A DNA stretch of 21,720 bases, taken from positions 1 to 21,720 of the forward strand of contig CAYNYF010000077.1 of assembly GCA_964401385.1 (NCBI GenBank), in the 5' to 3' direction. Made by a program: the position numbers and the translations under genes. The notes beneath the pieces are model-generated. The model saw only the letters and a list, made by a program, of their open reading frames with translations. It searched no databases and had not been told where the DNA came from. Of this stretch, positions 1-7,783 are shown piece after piece. Source of the stretch: CAYNYF01 sp964401385. GTDB taxonomy: Bacteria; Planctomycetota; Phycisphaerae; SM23-33. The stretch's first letter is position 1. Each line of letters starts with the position of its first letter.

Positions 1-2
1 GC

Positions 3-302
3 GGCATCAACGTGATCTTCAACTATGCCGAAGAGGTCTTCGCCGACGCCGGCTGCCTCATCGGGCCGTCGGGTTGCTCGGCGTGTTTGGGCGGCCCGAG
101 CGACACGTTCGGCCGGCTCAACGAGCCGCTGACGTGCATCAGCACGACCAACCGCAACTTCCCCGGCCGCATGGGCCACAAGGACGCCCGGATCTACCTG
201 GCGAGCCCCCTGACGGCCGCCGCCAGTGCGATCACCGGCCGCATCACCGACCCGAGGGACCAGCTCCACACAGACCGCGCCGTCGGGCTGGCATCGGATT
301 GA
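3..302 (+). CDS. leuC: 3-isopropylmalate dehydratase large subunit, C-terminal fragment (gene enters from the left edge)
   Basis: LeuC with LeuD isomerises 2-isopropylmalate to 3-isopropylmalate in leucine biosynthesis, using a [4Fe-4S] cluster. Only the last 99 codons are in the window; the first full codon is at position 3 and the stop is TGA at 300-302. The fragment carries the CxxC pair of cluster ligands in the stretch GPSGCSACLGG, followed by the family signature STTNRNFPGRMGHK and the C-terminal block YLASPLTAAASAITGRI, all in the order expected of aconitase-superfamily LeuC. Homoaconitase or a LeuC-like hydro-lyase cannot be excluded from this piece alone. No leuD follows: the next gene is on the opposite strand and converges, so leuD is either upstream or elsewhere. 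Confidence 0.9.
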   Translation, partial: GINVIFNYAEEVFADAGCLIGPSGCSACLGGPSDTFGRLNEPLTCISTTNRNFPGRMGHKDARIYLASPLTAAASAITGRITDPRDQLHTDRAVGLASD

Positions 303-326
303 ACGTCCAGGCGCGAGCCGGGAGGC

Positions 327-350
327 GCGCGGCGCTTTCGGCAGCCGCGC
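327..350. terminator. GC hairpin between convergent genes, possible bidirectional terminator
   Basis: A perfect 7-bp stem (GCGCGGC at 327-333, GCCGCGC at 344-350) with a 10-nt loop lies in the 52-nt gap between the leuC stop and the acetyltransferase stop. There is no T-run on either side, so it lacks half of an intrinsic terminator. Position between convergent genes is the main support. Confidence 0.3.
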
Positions 351-354
351 CGGG

Positions 355-1572
355 TCAGAAATGATCCAGGGCGTAGTGCATCGGCCACTGCTTGGGGAAC
401 AGTGCCTCGGCCAGTGCCGCCCCCCGCCCGCTGAAGCGGACGCCCGACTGCAACGCCACCGCCGCCGGTTCGGCCGAGCCGATCAGCAGCCTGGCGACGG
501 CCGGGCCGGCCACGATCCGGTTGCGTGCTTTCCGCTGTTTGCTCGTCACGCGAACTTTTCCGCCGACGATGTCCAGCACCACCGCCTCGCCCGCGCCGCT
601 GATACCCAGGGGGCCGGTGAAGTTCTTCATGGCCGAGCGTCGCAAGCGGTCGGTCAGTTCCGCCTGCATCTGCCGCAAGCACCCCGAAAGCGAAACTGCC
701 GCCGCCATCGCCCCGCCGCTGCGGCTGTGATGCATCTCGACGCTGCAATCGCCCGCCCGCAGCGCCCGGCAAAGCGGATGGTCGTAGGCAAAGCCTATTA
801 GCCGCACTTTCCCGCACTTGGCCCGCCGGGCCAGAAGCCTGATGGCCGCCAGCAGCCGGTCGGCGCCGCAGGGCGGACTGAACCCGCCGGCTTCCAGGAC
901 GTGGAGATCGGCGCCGGATTTCTTCGTCGCCAGATAGCCGCGAATCCGCCCGGCCGAGTCGCACAGCGCCGTGCATTCGAAATCCCCCGTAAGCCCGCCG
1001 GTGAGCGTATATATCGGCCTCTCGGCGGTGCCGGTCCGGGTGGCGTTGTCGCGGTCGTACATCCGCATGATCGGACCGTCCCAACATAAGGCCTGTTCCC
1101 TAAGGACCTTGCGAAGCTTCAACTTCGGCGATTCCTGCGGCAAGGCGTCGACTCCGGCGATGTGAACCGTGTTCGGCCAGGCCGCGATGTAGCCGAAGCG
1201 ATGGTAGAAGTCGCGGATGCCGAACAGCACCGTAAAGTGGTAGCCCGCCTGCCGCATAGCAGGGAACAACGCCCGAAACAGCTTCGCCATGATGCCGCGC
1301 TTTCGGTAGTCGCCGTGGGTTGCGACGGCCCCGATGCCGCCGGCCTTCAGCCGCGCCTTCCCGACGCGCATCCGGTATTCCCACACGCCGATGTGGGCGA
1401 TCATTCGGCCGTCGTCCTCGGCCACGCGCGAGACGGACCAATCGTAGCTGGAACCGGTGAAGTAGCCCTCGTGGCAGGTCCGCAGGAACCGGAAGTATCC
1501 CCCGAAAACCTTCGCCGCCAGATCGTACAACTCCTCGGCCCGCTCCTGACTTGGAGAGCCAATCTTGATCAT
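355..1572 (-). CDS. Eis-like GNAT N-acetyltransferase with C-terminal sterol-carrier-like domain
   Basis: This 405-residue protein has the architecture of the Eis (enhanced intracellular survival) acetyltransferase family, which transfers acetyl from acetyl-CoA to amine substrates. The first GNAT domain (about residues 1-150) has the acetyl-CoA-binding loop around YRKRGIMAKLF (residues 89-99). The motif FYHRFGY follows, ending in Tyr128, which matches the catalytic tyrosine of Eis. A second GNAT-like segment spans about 150-290, and a sterol-carrier-like domain forms the C-terminus. The chain ends in Phe; in Eis the terminal carboxylate acts as catalytic base, so ending at this position is consistent. 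The start at 1572 is chosen over an in-frame ATG at 1629 because AGGAGG sits 6 nt upstream. It lies 96 nt after guaB; TTGACT at 1629-1634 on this strand could be a -35 box, but I see no good -10. Substrate unknown. Confidence 0.85.
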   Translation of the reverse strand: MIKIGSPSQERAEELYDLAAKVFGGYFRFLRTCHEGYFTGSSYDWSVSRVAEDDGRMIAHIGVWEYRMRVGKARLKAGGIGAVATHGDYRKRGIMAKLFRALFPAMRQAGYHFTVLFGIRDFYHRFGYIAAWPNTVHIAGVDALPQESPKLKLRKVLREQALCWDGPIMRMYDRDNATRTGTAERPIYTLTGGLTGDFECTALCDSAGRIRGYLATKKSGADLHVLEAGGFSPPCGADRLLAAIRLLARRAKCGKVRLIGFAYDHPLCRALRAGDCSVEMHHSRSGGAMAAAVSLSGCLRQMQAELTDRLRRSAMKNFTGPLGISGAGEAVVLDIVGGKVRVTSKQRKARNRIVAGPAVARLLIGSAEPAAVALQSGVRFSGRGAALAEALFPKQWPMHYALDHF

Positions 1573-1668
1573 GAACGCCTCCTGCCTGGCTGTTCGGTTT
1601 CGCCTACCACGGTCGCCGCGCAGGGGCAAGTCAAATCCTTCGTCCTCGGCGTCCGGGCGTCCGGGGCG

Positions 1669-3135
1669 CTACTCCTCGCGATCCATGGCCACGAAGTAGT
1701 TGGGCGCCTCGTGGGTTATGGTGATGTCGTGAGGGCGGCCTTCCACCAGTGAGGCCCCGCTGATGCGGATAAACCTGGCCTGGGTTTGGAGCAGCTCGAT
1801 GGTCTGAGCGCCGCAGTACCCCATGCCGCTGCGCAGTCCGCCGACGAGCTGGTAGACGAATTCGCCGAGCGGCCCGCGGTAGGGCACCCGTCCTTCCACG
1901 CCCTCGGGAACGAGCTTTTCACGGCTGGTCTCGCCTGCCTGCCCGTACCGGTCGGCCGAGCCGGACACCATCGCGGCCAACGAGCCCATGGCCCGATACA
2001 CTTTGAAGCGCCGCCCTTTGAAGATCACCGTCTCACCCGGGCTTTCGTCCAGGCCGGCGAACAGGCTGCCCATCATCACCGCCGATGCCCCGGCGGCAAT
2101 GGCTTTGGCAATGTCGCCGCTTTGGCGAACGCCGCCGTCAGCGATGATGGGGATGCCTTTCTTCTCTGCTTCGCGGGCACAGTTGAAGATGGCCGTGATC
2201 TGCGGCACGCCAACGCCCGCGACCACGCGCGTGGTACAGATTGACCCGGGGCCGATCCCGACCTTGACGCCATCGACCCCGGCCGCGATGAGGTCGCGGG
2301 TGCCCTCGGTGGTGGCGACGTTGCCGGCGATGACGTCGATCTGGTGGTCGGACTTGATCTTCTCGACGGTCTGGATGACGTTTTCGCTGTGACCGTGAGC
2401 GGTATCAACCACGATCACGTCGACGTCGGCTCGGATGAGCATCTCGATTCGCTTGTACTCGTGGACGCCGACGGCCGCCCCGACGCGTAAGCGGCCCCGC
2501 GCGTCCTTGCAGCTACGTGGGAACTGCCGCAGTTTCTCGATGTCGCGCATGGTAATCAGCCCGGCCAGCTTGCCGCGCGAGTCGACCAGCAAGAGCTTTT
2601 CAACCTTGTGGCGGTTGAGGATTTCCTCTGCCTTGTCGAGGGTTGTCTCCGGCGGGGCCGTCACCAGGTTGGCGGCGGTCATGACTTCGCGGATGGGCCT
2701 GTTCTCGGCGAGGAACTTCATGTCTCGGCGGGTGAGGATCCCCACGAGCGTGCCGTCGTCTGTGACGATGGGAAAGCCCGAGACGTTGTGGTCGATCATA
2801 TTCTGGCGGGCGGTGGCGGTCAACGCCTCCGGCGGCAGCGTCAGCGGATCGACGATGATCCCGTTCTCGGAGCGCTTGACCTTCGCGACCTCGCGCGCCT
2901 GGGCCTCCGCCGACATGTTCTTGTGAATGATGCCCATGCCCCCTTCCTGGGCCAGCGCTATCGCCAGCGCCGCCTCCGTGACCGTATCCATCGGGGCCGA
3001 CACCAGAGGAACGTTCAGGCGGATGTTGGGCGTCAGGTGCGTGGAGGTGTCCACGTCGCGCGGCACCACCGATGACCGTGCGGGAATCAGCAACACGTCG
3101 TCGAAGGTGATGCCGTCAGTTACGAGTTTGTCCAT
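1669..3135 (-). CDS. guaB: Inosine-5'-monophosphate dehydrogenase
   Basis: GuaB oxidises IMP to XMP with NAD+, the committed step of GMP synthesis, in the cytoplasm. The 488-residue length is the bacterial norm. The N-terminus FDDVLLIPARSS is diagnostic. Two CBS domains occupy roughly residues 95-205 and are inserted in the TIM barrel. The catalytic loop GIGPGSICTTR contains Cys300, which forms the covalent thioimidate intermediate. The IMP-binding block YRAMGSLAAM and the flap region GSADRYGQ follow. Start is ATG at 3135, preceded by a strong AAGGAGG seven nucleotides upstream; stop is TAG. Neighbours on the same strand are the Na/Pi transporter upstream and the acetyltransferase downstream, with a candidate promoter of its own in the 143-nt gap. 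Confidence 0.97.
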   Translation of the reverse strand: MDKLVTDGITFDDVLLIPARSSVVPRDVDTSTHLTPNIRLNVPLVSAPMDTVTEAALAIALAQEGGMGIIHKNMSAEAQAREVAKVKRSENGIIVDPLTLPPEALTATARQNMIDHNVSGFPIVTDDGTLVGILTRRDMKFLAENRPIREVMTAANLVTAPPETTLDKAEEILNRHKVEKLLLVDSRGKLAGLITMRDIEKLRQFPRSCKDARGRLRVGAAVGVHEYKRIEMLIRADVDVIVVDTAHGHSENVIQTVEKIKSDHQIDVIAGNVATTEGTRDLIAAGVDGVKVGIGPGSICTTRVVAGVGVPQITAIFNCAREAEKKGIPIIADGGVRQSGDIAKAIAAGASAVMMGSLFAGLDESPGETVIFKGRRFKVYRAMGSLAAMVSGSADRYGQAGETSREKLVPEGVEGRVPYRGPLGEFVYQLVGGLRSGMGYCGAQTIELLQTQARFIRISGASLVEGRPHDITITHEAPNYFVAMDREE

Positions 3136-3207
3136 GGGCGGACCTCCTTGGCAGGGAGTGGCAACCGGTTTGTTGAAGCCGAGACTGGAGCCATGCGTTG
3201 CCAGTAA

Positions 3208-3237
3208 AAACTAACCAGCTTTCCGGGAAGCAGTCAA
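3208..3237 (-). promoter_or_regulatory. Candidate sigma-70-type promoter of guaB
   Basis: On the minus strand TTGACT (3237-3232) is followed after 18 nt by TAGTTT (3213-3208), predicting a leader of about 65 nt before the guaB start. The -35 box is 5/6 to consensus and the -10 box is only 3/6. Confidence 0.45.
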
Positions 3238-3278
3238 TACAAAAGTGCATTTCTCCCGGTACGGCCCGTTTTCCAGAG

Positions 3279-5018
3279 CTACGGCTCGTCGGCGGCTTCG
3301 GTGCTCGGCGGCGGTCCGGGCGGGACCCCGGCGGCTTCCTTGCCGTCCCACTGAAGCCCGCCCAGGGTGGCCTGTGCAATGTTCGTCAGGTGGTCGCCGA
3401 TCTTCTCCATGTTGTCCACGTAGTCGACGAAGATCATCCCGGCGATGGGCGAGCAGGTGCCTTCCCCCAGCCGCTGGACGTGGCGCCGGCGAAGATTGAT
3501 CTGCATTTGATTGACCGTCTTTTCATGCGTCAGCGCCCGCTCGGCCGCCACCATGTCCGAACCGTCAATGGCCGAAAGAACGTCCCCGAACATGTCGTCG
3601 ATCTCCGTCCGCATGCGCTCAACTTCCGCGGCCGCGGCCGGGCTGAAGCTCTCCCCCTGGTCCATCTTACGGCCGGCGATCTCGGCGATGTTCACCGCGT
3701 GGTCACTGATGCGCTCGATGTCGTTGACCGTGTGCAGCAGCACCGGCAGTCCGCCGGCGTGCTCGGGAGAGAGGGTCCGCTGTGACAGTTCCACCAGATA
3801 TTGGGTGATCTCGGTCTGGAAGTCGTCCACAGTGTCTTCCTTCCTGGCGACCTGCGCCAGCCGCTTGCGGTCGTCGGCGCAGATGGCGACGATGGCGTCG
3901 TCGAGCGCGTCCCTGGCGGTGCCGGCCATGCGGACGATCTCCCTCCTGGCCTGTTCCATGGCCATCGGCGGGGTCGCCAGCAGGTGCCGCTCGAGGACGA
4001 CCGGCTGCATCTCCAGGTCCCCCGGTTTCCCCGGGACCACCTTCATGACCAGAGTTTCCAACAGACCCGCCAACGGCAGGAACACAAGCGAGTTGGTGAT
4101 CTTGAAAATGCTGTGGGCAATGGCGATGTGGACCATGATGGTATTCCCGGTCAGTGCCACCGGCGATACGGCCTTGACCATCTCCGTGAACAGCCCCAGA
4201 TACACGAAGGGAAGTACGAAGGCGACGCCTATCACGTTGAACATCGTGTGGGCCATGGCCGTTCGCCGCCCGAAAACGTTCGTTCGCAAGGCCGCGATTT
4301 GAGCCGTAATCGTCGTGCCGATGTCATCGCCAAGGATGAACGGAATCGCCACGCCGAGGGCAACGTGCCAATCCGTTCCGAATGCCCCGCTGAACGCCAT
4401 GATCTGTATCATCGCAACCGACGCGGAGCTGCTCTGGATGAGCATGGTGAAAAGGGCTCCGACCAGGACCGCCAAGATCGGCCGACCGCCGACGGCAATC
4501 AGTATTTGCCGGGCGCCTTCATGAGATTTGAGGGGCGCGAAGGCGTCCTTCATGAAGGAAATGCCGAGGAAAAGGATGCCAAAGCCCAGGATGATCTGCC
4601 CCAAGTGCTTGGTTTGGTGCTTCTTACCAAGGACGTTCAGGAGAAACCCGATCGCCACCGCCGGCAAGGCGTAGGTGGTGATCTTGAAGATCGACATCCC
4701 CGACACCAGCCAGGCCGTCAGCGTCGTGCCGACGTTCGCTCCCAGCACCACGCAGATCGCCTGGCGCAACGTCAACAGACCGGCGTTGACCAAGCCGACG
4801 ACCATAACCGTGGTGGCTGAACTCGACTGGATCAGGCAGGTGACTCCCGCTCCGACCAAATACGCCCGGATCGGGTGCCTGGTCACCTTTTCCAGCACAC
4901 GCCTGAGCCGGTCTCCCGCGGCCTTTTTCAGGCCGTCGGAGAGCAGCCCCATGCCGAAGAGGAACAACCCCAGCCCACCCACCGTGTGAATGGCCATGTC
5001 CACAACGTGAAGCTTCAT
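3279..5018 (-). CDS. Na+/phosphate cotransporter family protein with C-terminal PhoU-like domain
   Basis: This 579-residue integral membrane protein belongs to the NptA/YjbB (PNaS) family of sodium-coupled phosphate transporters. The membrane half (about residues 8-330) shows the family's inverted duplication. QSSS occurs at residues 64-67 and again at 195-198, each with a paired glycine block (GANVGTT at 93-99, GDDIGTT at 230-236). From about residue 350 to 560 the protein becomes hydrophilic and helical with PhoU-like repeats (segments such as VNDIERISDHAVNIAE and VDYVDNMEKIGDHLTN). This arrangement is common in bacterial members. Direction of transport (uptake or efflux) cannot be told. 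The ATG at 5018 has only a weak purine-rich stretch upstream; an in-frame ATG eight codons in is an alternative. A phosphoesterase gene lies far away at the other end of the window, so no functional operon is implied. Confidence 0.93.
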   Translation of the reverse strand: MKLHVVDMAIHTVGGLGLFLFGMGLLSDGLKKAAGDRLRRVLEKVTRHPIRAYLVGAGVTCLIQSSSATTVMVVGLVNAGLLTLRQAICVVLGANVGTTLTAWLVSGMSIFKITTYALPAVAIGFLLNVLGKKHQTKHLGQIILGFGILFLGISFMKDAFAPLKSHEGARQILIAVGGRPILAVLVGALFTMLIQSSSASVAMIQIMAFSGAFGTDWHVALGVAIPFILGDDIGTTITAQIAALRTNVFGRRTAMAHTMFNVIGVAFVLPFVYLGLFTEMVKAVSPVALTGNTIMVHIAIAHSIFKITNSLVFLPLAGLLETLVMKVVPGKPGDLEMQPVVLERHLLATPPMAMEQARREIVRMAGTARDALDDAIVAICADDRKRLAQVARKEDTVDDFQTEITQYLVELSQRTLSPEHAGGLPVLLHTVNDIERISDHAVNIAEIAGRKMDQGESFSPAAAAEVERMRTEIDDMFGDVLSAIDGSDMVAAERALTHEKTVNQMQINLRRRHVQRLGEGTCSPIAGMIFVDYVDNMEKIGDHLTNIAQATLGGLQWDGKEAAGVPPGPPPSTEAADEP

Positions 5019-5314
5019 TTCAGTTTCTCAACTCGGTGCTATCTGGCGGCAACAGGTTGGGCAGAACCACGACACCTGGTCAATTCGGTTTCCGTAGAAG
5101 CCGCCGGACAGCGGGGAAGGAGCTGGGGCCCAAATCTGTGGGATCAATGGTATCTCATGCCGCCCCGGCCGCAACGTCGCCTGCCGGCGCGACCGGACTG
5201 AAGACGGCACTAGACCGCCCGAACGTCCTGATGATTGCGTCGGCTCCGCCGCCGGGGTCTGCTTGGCTGGGCGCACGACCAGGATTTCCCCGCCGCTTGC
5301 CGGCCGGGACCCGA
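5019..5314. other. Intergenic region upstream of the Na/Pi transporter, no gene seen
   Basis: These 296 nt separate the nrdR stop from the transporter start. I see no convincing gene, RNA or repeat. Weak promoter-like pieces on the minus strand (a TTGACC near 5080, and a TTGCGG-N16-TACCAT arrangement near 5150-5180) could serve the transporter, but neither is strong. Confidence 0.4.
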
Positions 5315-5818
5315 TCACTGTCCTGTCTCGTCGAAAAGCTCCTGCTGTCCGGGTGTTTCAATCGGCGCGGCACGAACTTCCTCGGCCTCTTCGATGAACT
5401 GTCCGACGTCCCGGAATTCCCGGTAAACGCTGGCAAAACGGATATATGCCACCTTGTCCAGCTTCCGAAGGCGCTCGCTGACCAGCTCGCCGATCTGTGC
5501 CGAGGGCACCTCCTTGTCGAATTTGCGAAAGACCTCCTCCTCCGTCAGCTCGACGATCCGCATCACTTGCTCGTCGCTGATCGGCCGCTTGAAGCAGGCT
5601 TTTTTCAGTCCCTCAACGATCTTCTGTCGCTCGTAGGGCACCCGCGATCCGTCTTTCTTGATCACGCTGATGCGCGGGGATTCCTCCGCCCGCTCGTATG
5701 TGGTGAAACGGCGCTGGCAGCGGCGGCACTGTCGTCGCCGCCGCACCGCCCGGCCTGCTTCGCTAGCACGGGAATCGATGACTTTGTCGTCGTCCTCGCC
5801 GCAGAAGGGACATTGCAT
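5315..5818 (-). CDS. nrdR: Ribonucleotide reductase regulator NrdR
   Basis: NrdR is a zinc- and nucleotide-binding repressor of ribonucleotide reductase genes. The zinc ribbon is intact: Cys3 and Cys6 in MQCPFC, then Cys31 and Cys34 in RRQCRRCQRRFTTYE. An ATP-cone spans about residues 49-139 and includes KKDGSRVPYERQKI and the ending YIRFASVYREF. Length is 167 residues, slightly longer than usual because of an acidic, Gln-rich tail after residue 145. The start at 5818 is chosen because translation must begin at MQCPFC to match the family; an in-frame start 12 codons upstream adds unrelated residues. No ribonucleotide reductase gene is in the window. A promoter with a consensus -35 box and an overlapping inverted repeat lies about 100 nt upstream. 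Confidence 0.96.
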   Translation of the reverse strand: MQCPFCGEDDDKVIDSRASEAGRAVRRRRQCRRCQRRFTTYERAEESPRISVIKKDGSRVPYERQKIVEGLKKACFKRPISDEQVMRIVELTEEEVFRKFDKEVPSAQIGELVSERLRKLDKVAYIRFASVYREFRDVGQFIEEAEEVRAAPIETPGQQELFDETGQ

Positions 5819-5902
5819 AATCACACCGTCAACGCAGGCTGCCCGGACGGCCACTCACCTCGACGTCCCTCTTTGCGTGCCGCCCCAGGCAGTGGCACGC
5901 AT

Positions 5903-5935
5903 ATGTAGGCTGGACGGCAGGCTATGTGCCTACAT
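5903..5935. repeat. Inverted repeat overlapping the nrdR promoter, operator-like
   Basis: ATGTAGGC (5903-5910) and GCCTACAT (5928-5935) are perfect 8-nt inverted arms whose centres are 25 nt apart. One arm falls in the predicted nrdR promoter spacer and the other just downstream of its -10 box. The sequence does not resemble a classical NrdR box. No T-run follows on the minus strand, so a terminator for the upstream gene is less likely than a protein-binding site. Confidence 0.5.
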
Positions 5936-5947
5936 GTTGGGTGTCAA
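5919..5947 (-). promoter_or_regulatory. Candidate promoter of nrdR
   Basis: On the minus strand a consensus -35 box TTGACA (5947-5942) is followed by 17 nt and TAGCCT (5924-5919, 3/6 to the -10 consensus). The -35 box begins only one nucleotide beyond the TGA stop (5951-5949) of the upstream TPR gene, which suggests nrdR is transcribed independently of it. Confidence 0.55.
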
Positions 5948-5948
5948 G

Positions 5949-7652
5949 TCATTTCCCAAAATCCTGCGGGGGCTTGTCCAGGGCGAGGATGTGAACCAGG
6001 AAAACCCGTCCGTCGGCCGCCGTTTTCGGAAGATCCTTCTTGAGCTTCGGCCCGCCGTAGCGAGTGAACCCCCCGCCGTAGGCCAGCGATTGCTTGATCC
6101 GCTTGAGGCGTTCCGCCAGGTCGGCCGGCTTGATGAAGGTGCTCCTGCCGCAGCCTTCCTGCTCCCCCTGGCAGCGGGACGTCAGCAGGCCGGCGATGGC
6201 CTCGCCCACGAACGCCGCCCCCACGGCCTCTCCGGGAAGCAGCGTGGCCTCCAGCTTCACCTCCTCGGGTCCGGCGGCGATGACCTTGGCATGGCCGGCG
6301 CGAATCTCGGTGCCCATCTGCCGGTATAGATTCACCGCTCGGATCGTCACTGACTGCCCGGGCTTCAGGGCGACGGGCTTGTCCGCTTCCACCGGCGTCA
6401 GCGCCACCCCGGAAACGCGGATCGCCGAGACGGGCACCTGCGAGCCGCCGGAGAGGGAACCATAGCTGCGGCGCATGGCCTTTGCCCTGACCACCTGGCG
6501 CGGGCCGAGTTCAACGTAGATCAGCTCGGCGTCGGCTATGGCCTGTTCGTCGACCAGCAGCACGTCCTCGCTGATGGGAATCCCCAGTGCCTGCTTGCTC
6601 ACGATCCGGTCGAACGCTGGCGTGAAGAGCGTTTCGTCGCGCGCCTGCCAGGTGCGCCGCCCGGGCATAAGCCAGACCGTGCCCTTGCCGTACCTCCGGT
6701 ACTGTTGCTTTGGCTTTTCGTACCGCCCCAGCAGTTCCTTGGCCCTGACGTACACCGGGTCCTTCATGTGGCTGCCGGGCGTGACCTTCATCGCCTCTTC
6801 GACCAGTTGAAATGCCAGCGCGGAATCGTCCCGCAGGTGGAAGCAGGCGATGAACTCCTCCAGCGCCTCCAGGGGCCGGCCGAGCTTGATCAGCGCCAGC
6901 CCACGTCCCTGGTGATAGCCGGCCACGAGAGGCTGGGCTTCGATGCAACTGCTGAATCGCTGCTCGGCCTGTTTGTACCTTCCGGCCTGCAAGTCCAGCG
7001 AGCCGAGCATGAAGTCTTGGATGGTCGTGTCCGGCCAGACGCCGGCGGCCGAGTACAACGCCTGCACCGCGTCACGTTCCAGCCGGTTGCGCCTGGCCTT
7101 GTCGCCGGCCTTGGTGGACCGGGCGTACCTTCTGGCCTCGACCATCAGCCCGCGCGCCTGGGTGAGCTGTTTTTCGAACTCCGACCGTCCTCGTCGCTGT
7201 TCGGCGCGGGACAGCCACTTTCTGCCGACCTTGCGTTTTCCGTCGTGCAGGGCGATCCGCCATTGCTCCAGTCGCCGCCCGATCGACTGGTCGCTGATCT
7301 CATCGCCCAGGAGTTCCAACTGGCGGGTGAGCATAAAGACAATGGGCTCGGGGTGTGTCGCCTGGTTGATGTTCCACCGGGCCTTCGGGCGCAGGCGCAC
7401 TGCCGGCCGGTAGAGGGACCTCGGCCAGGTGGTCGGGCGGGACGGCTGCGTGGTGCCGCCGGAGAGGACGATGAGCACGTCCGCCTGGTCGACCGTGATC
7501 GTCCCGTACGCCATTTCGATCCTGAGCTTGTCTCCTGCCTTAGTGACCTTGCCGACGAACTTGCGCCCGTCGCGCATGTGGACGGTCTCGCCGGCCGCAG
7601 CCGCCGCCAGGACCAGACCGATCAGAAGCGCCAGGGTCCGCATTGCTCGCAT
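5949..7652 (-). CDS. Secreted TPR protein with a degenerate trypsin/HtrA-like C-terminal domain
   Basis: No specific family name is recognised for this 567-residue protein. It begins with an uncleaved-looking signal sequence (hydrophobic residues 7-20, then AAAAAGE). A small beta domain of the kind HMRDGRKFVGKVT follows at about 22-62. A helical stretch contains TPR-like repeats at about 210-310 (FMLGSLDLQAGRYKQAEQRF and GYHQGRGLALIKLGRPLEAL). Residues about 345-520 follow the layout of HtrA-type serine proteases: a segment like VLLVDEQAIADAELIYVEL, a middle strand VALTPVEADKPV, a PGEAVGAAFVGE turn, and FIKPADLAERLKRI at the end. The positions of the catalytic His, Asp and Ser are occupied by Gln370, Ser413/Gly414 and Ala476, so it should be inactive. 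The start at 7652 has AAGGA 8 nt upstream; a second ATG lies three codons in. The pseudoprotease reading is an inference. Confidence 0.75.
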   Translation of the reverse strand: MRAMRTLALLIGLVLAAAAAGETVHMRDGRKFVGKVTKAGDKLRIEMAYGTITVDQADVLIVLSGGTTQPSRPTTWPRSLYRPAVRLRPKARWNINQATHPEPIVFMLTRQLELLGDEISDQSIGRRLEQWRIALHDGKRKVGRKWLSRAEQRRGRSEFEKQLTQARGLMVEARRYARSTKAGDKARRNRLERDAVQALYSAAGVWPDTTIQDFMLGSLDLQAGRYKQAEQRFSSCIEAQPLVAGYHQGRGLALIKLGRPLEALEEFIACFHLRDDSALAFQLVEEAMKVTPGSHMKDPVYVRAKELLGRYEKPKQQYRRYGKGTVWLMPGRRTWQARDETLFTPAFDRIVSKQALGIPISEDVLLVDEQAIADAELIYVELGPRQVVRAKAMRRSYGSLSGGSQVPVSAIRVSGVALTPVEADKPVALKPGQSVTIRAVNLYRQMGTEIRAGHAKVIAAGPEEVKLEATLLPGEAVGAAFVGEAIAGLLTSRCQGEQEGCGRSTFIKPADLAERLKRIKQSLAYGGGFTRYGGPKLKKDLPKTAADGRVFLVHILALDKPPQDFGK

Positions 7653-7744
7653 GAGTAGGATCCTTATTCGCCCGGTTCGACTCTCCATACAGTGTAACGC
7701 TTTTGCCGAATGAGCGTTTCTCCAAACCTGCATGCCGGCGCGGC

Positions 7745-7773
7745 TTGACCTGCATGTCGCCCTGACATAGGAT
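7745..7773 (+). promoter_or_regulatory. Promoter of the RNase Z-like hydrolase gene
   Basis: TTGACC (7745-7750), 17 nt, then TAGGAT (7768-7773). The same arrangement, TTGACG-N17-TAGGAT, precedes the lipoprotein gene at 10571-10599. The -10 box overlaps the in-frame ATG at 7772, so that ATG should lie upstream of the transcript and translation probably starts at GTG 7784. Confidence 0.6.
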
Positions 7774-7783
7774 GATCCGCCTT

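Noticed and set aside
194..1087. Long open frame on the minus strand overlapping leuC and the acetyltransferase
   Set aside because: Arg/Gly-rich composition without any domain, and it lies in another frame of the well-supported acetyltransferase gene; long spurious frames are expected at this GC content.
5028..5318. 96-codon minus-strand frame whose GTG overlaps the nrdR stop codon (GTGA), suggesting translational coupling
   Set aside because: The product is Pro/Arg/Ser-rich with no domain or conserved-looking block, and there is no clear ribosome site. Kept only as intergenic.
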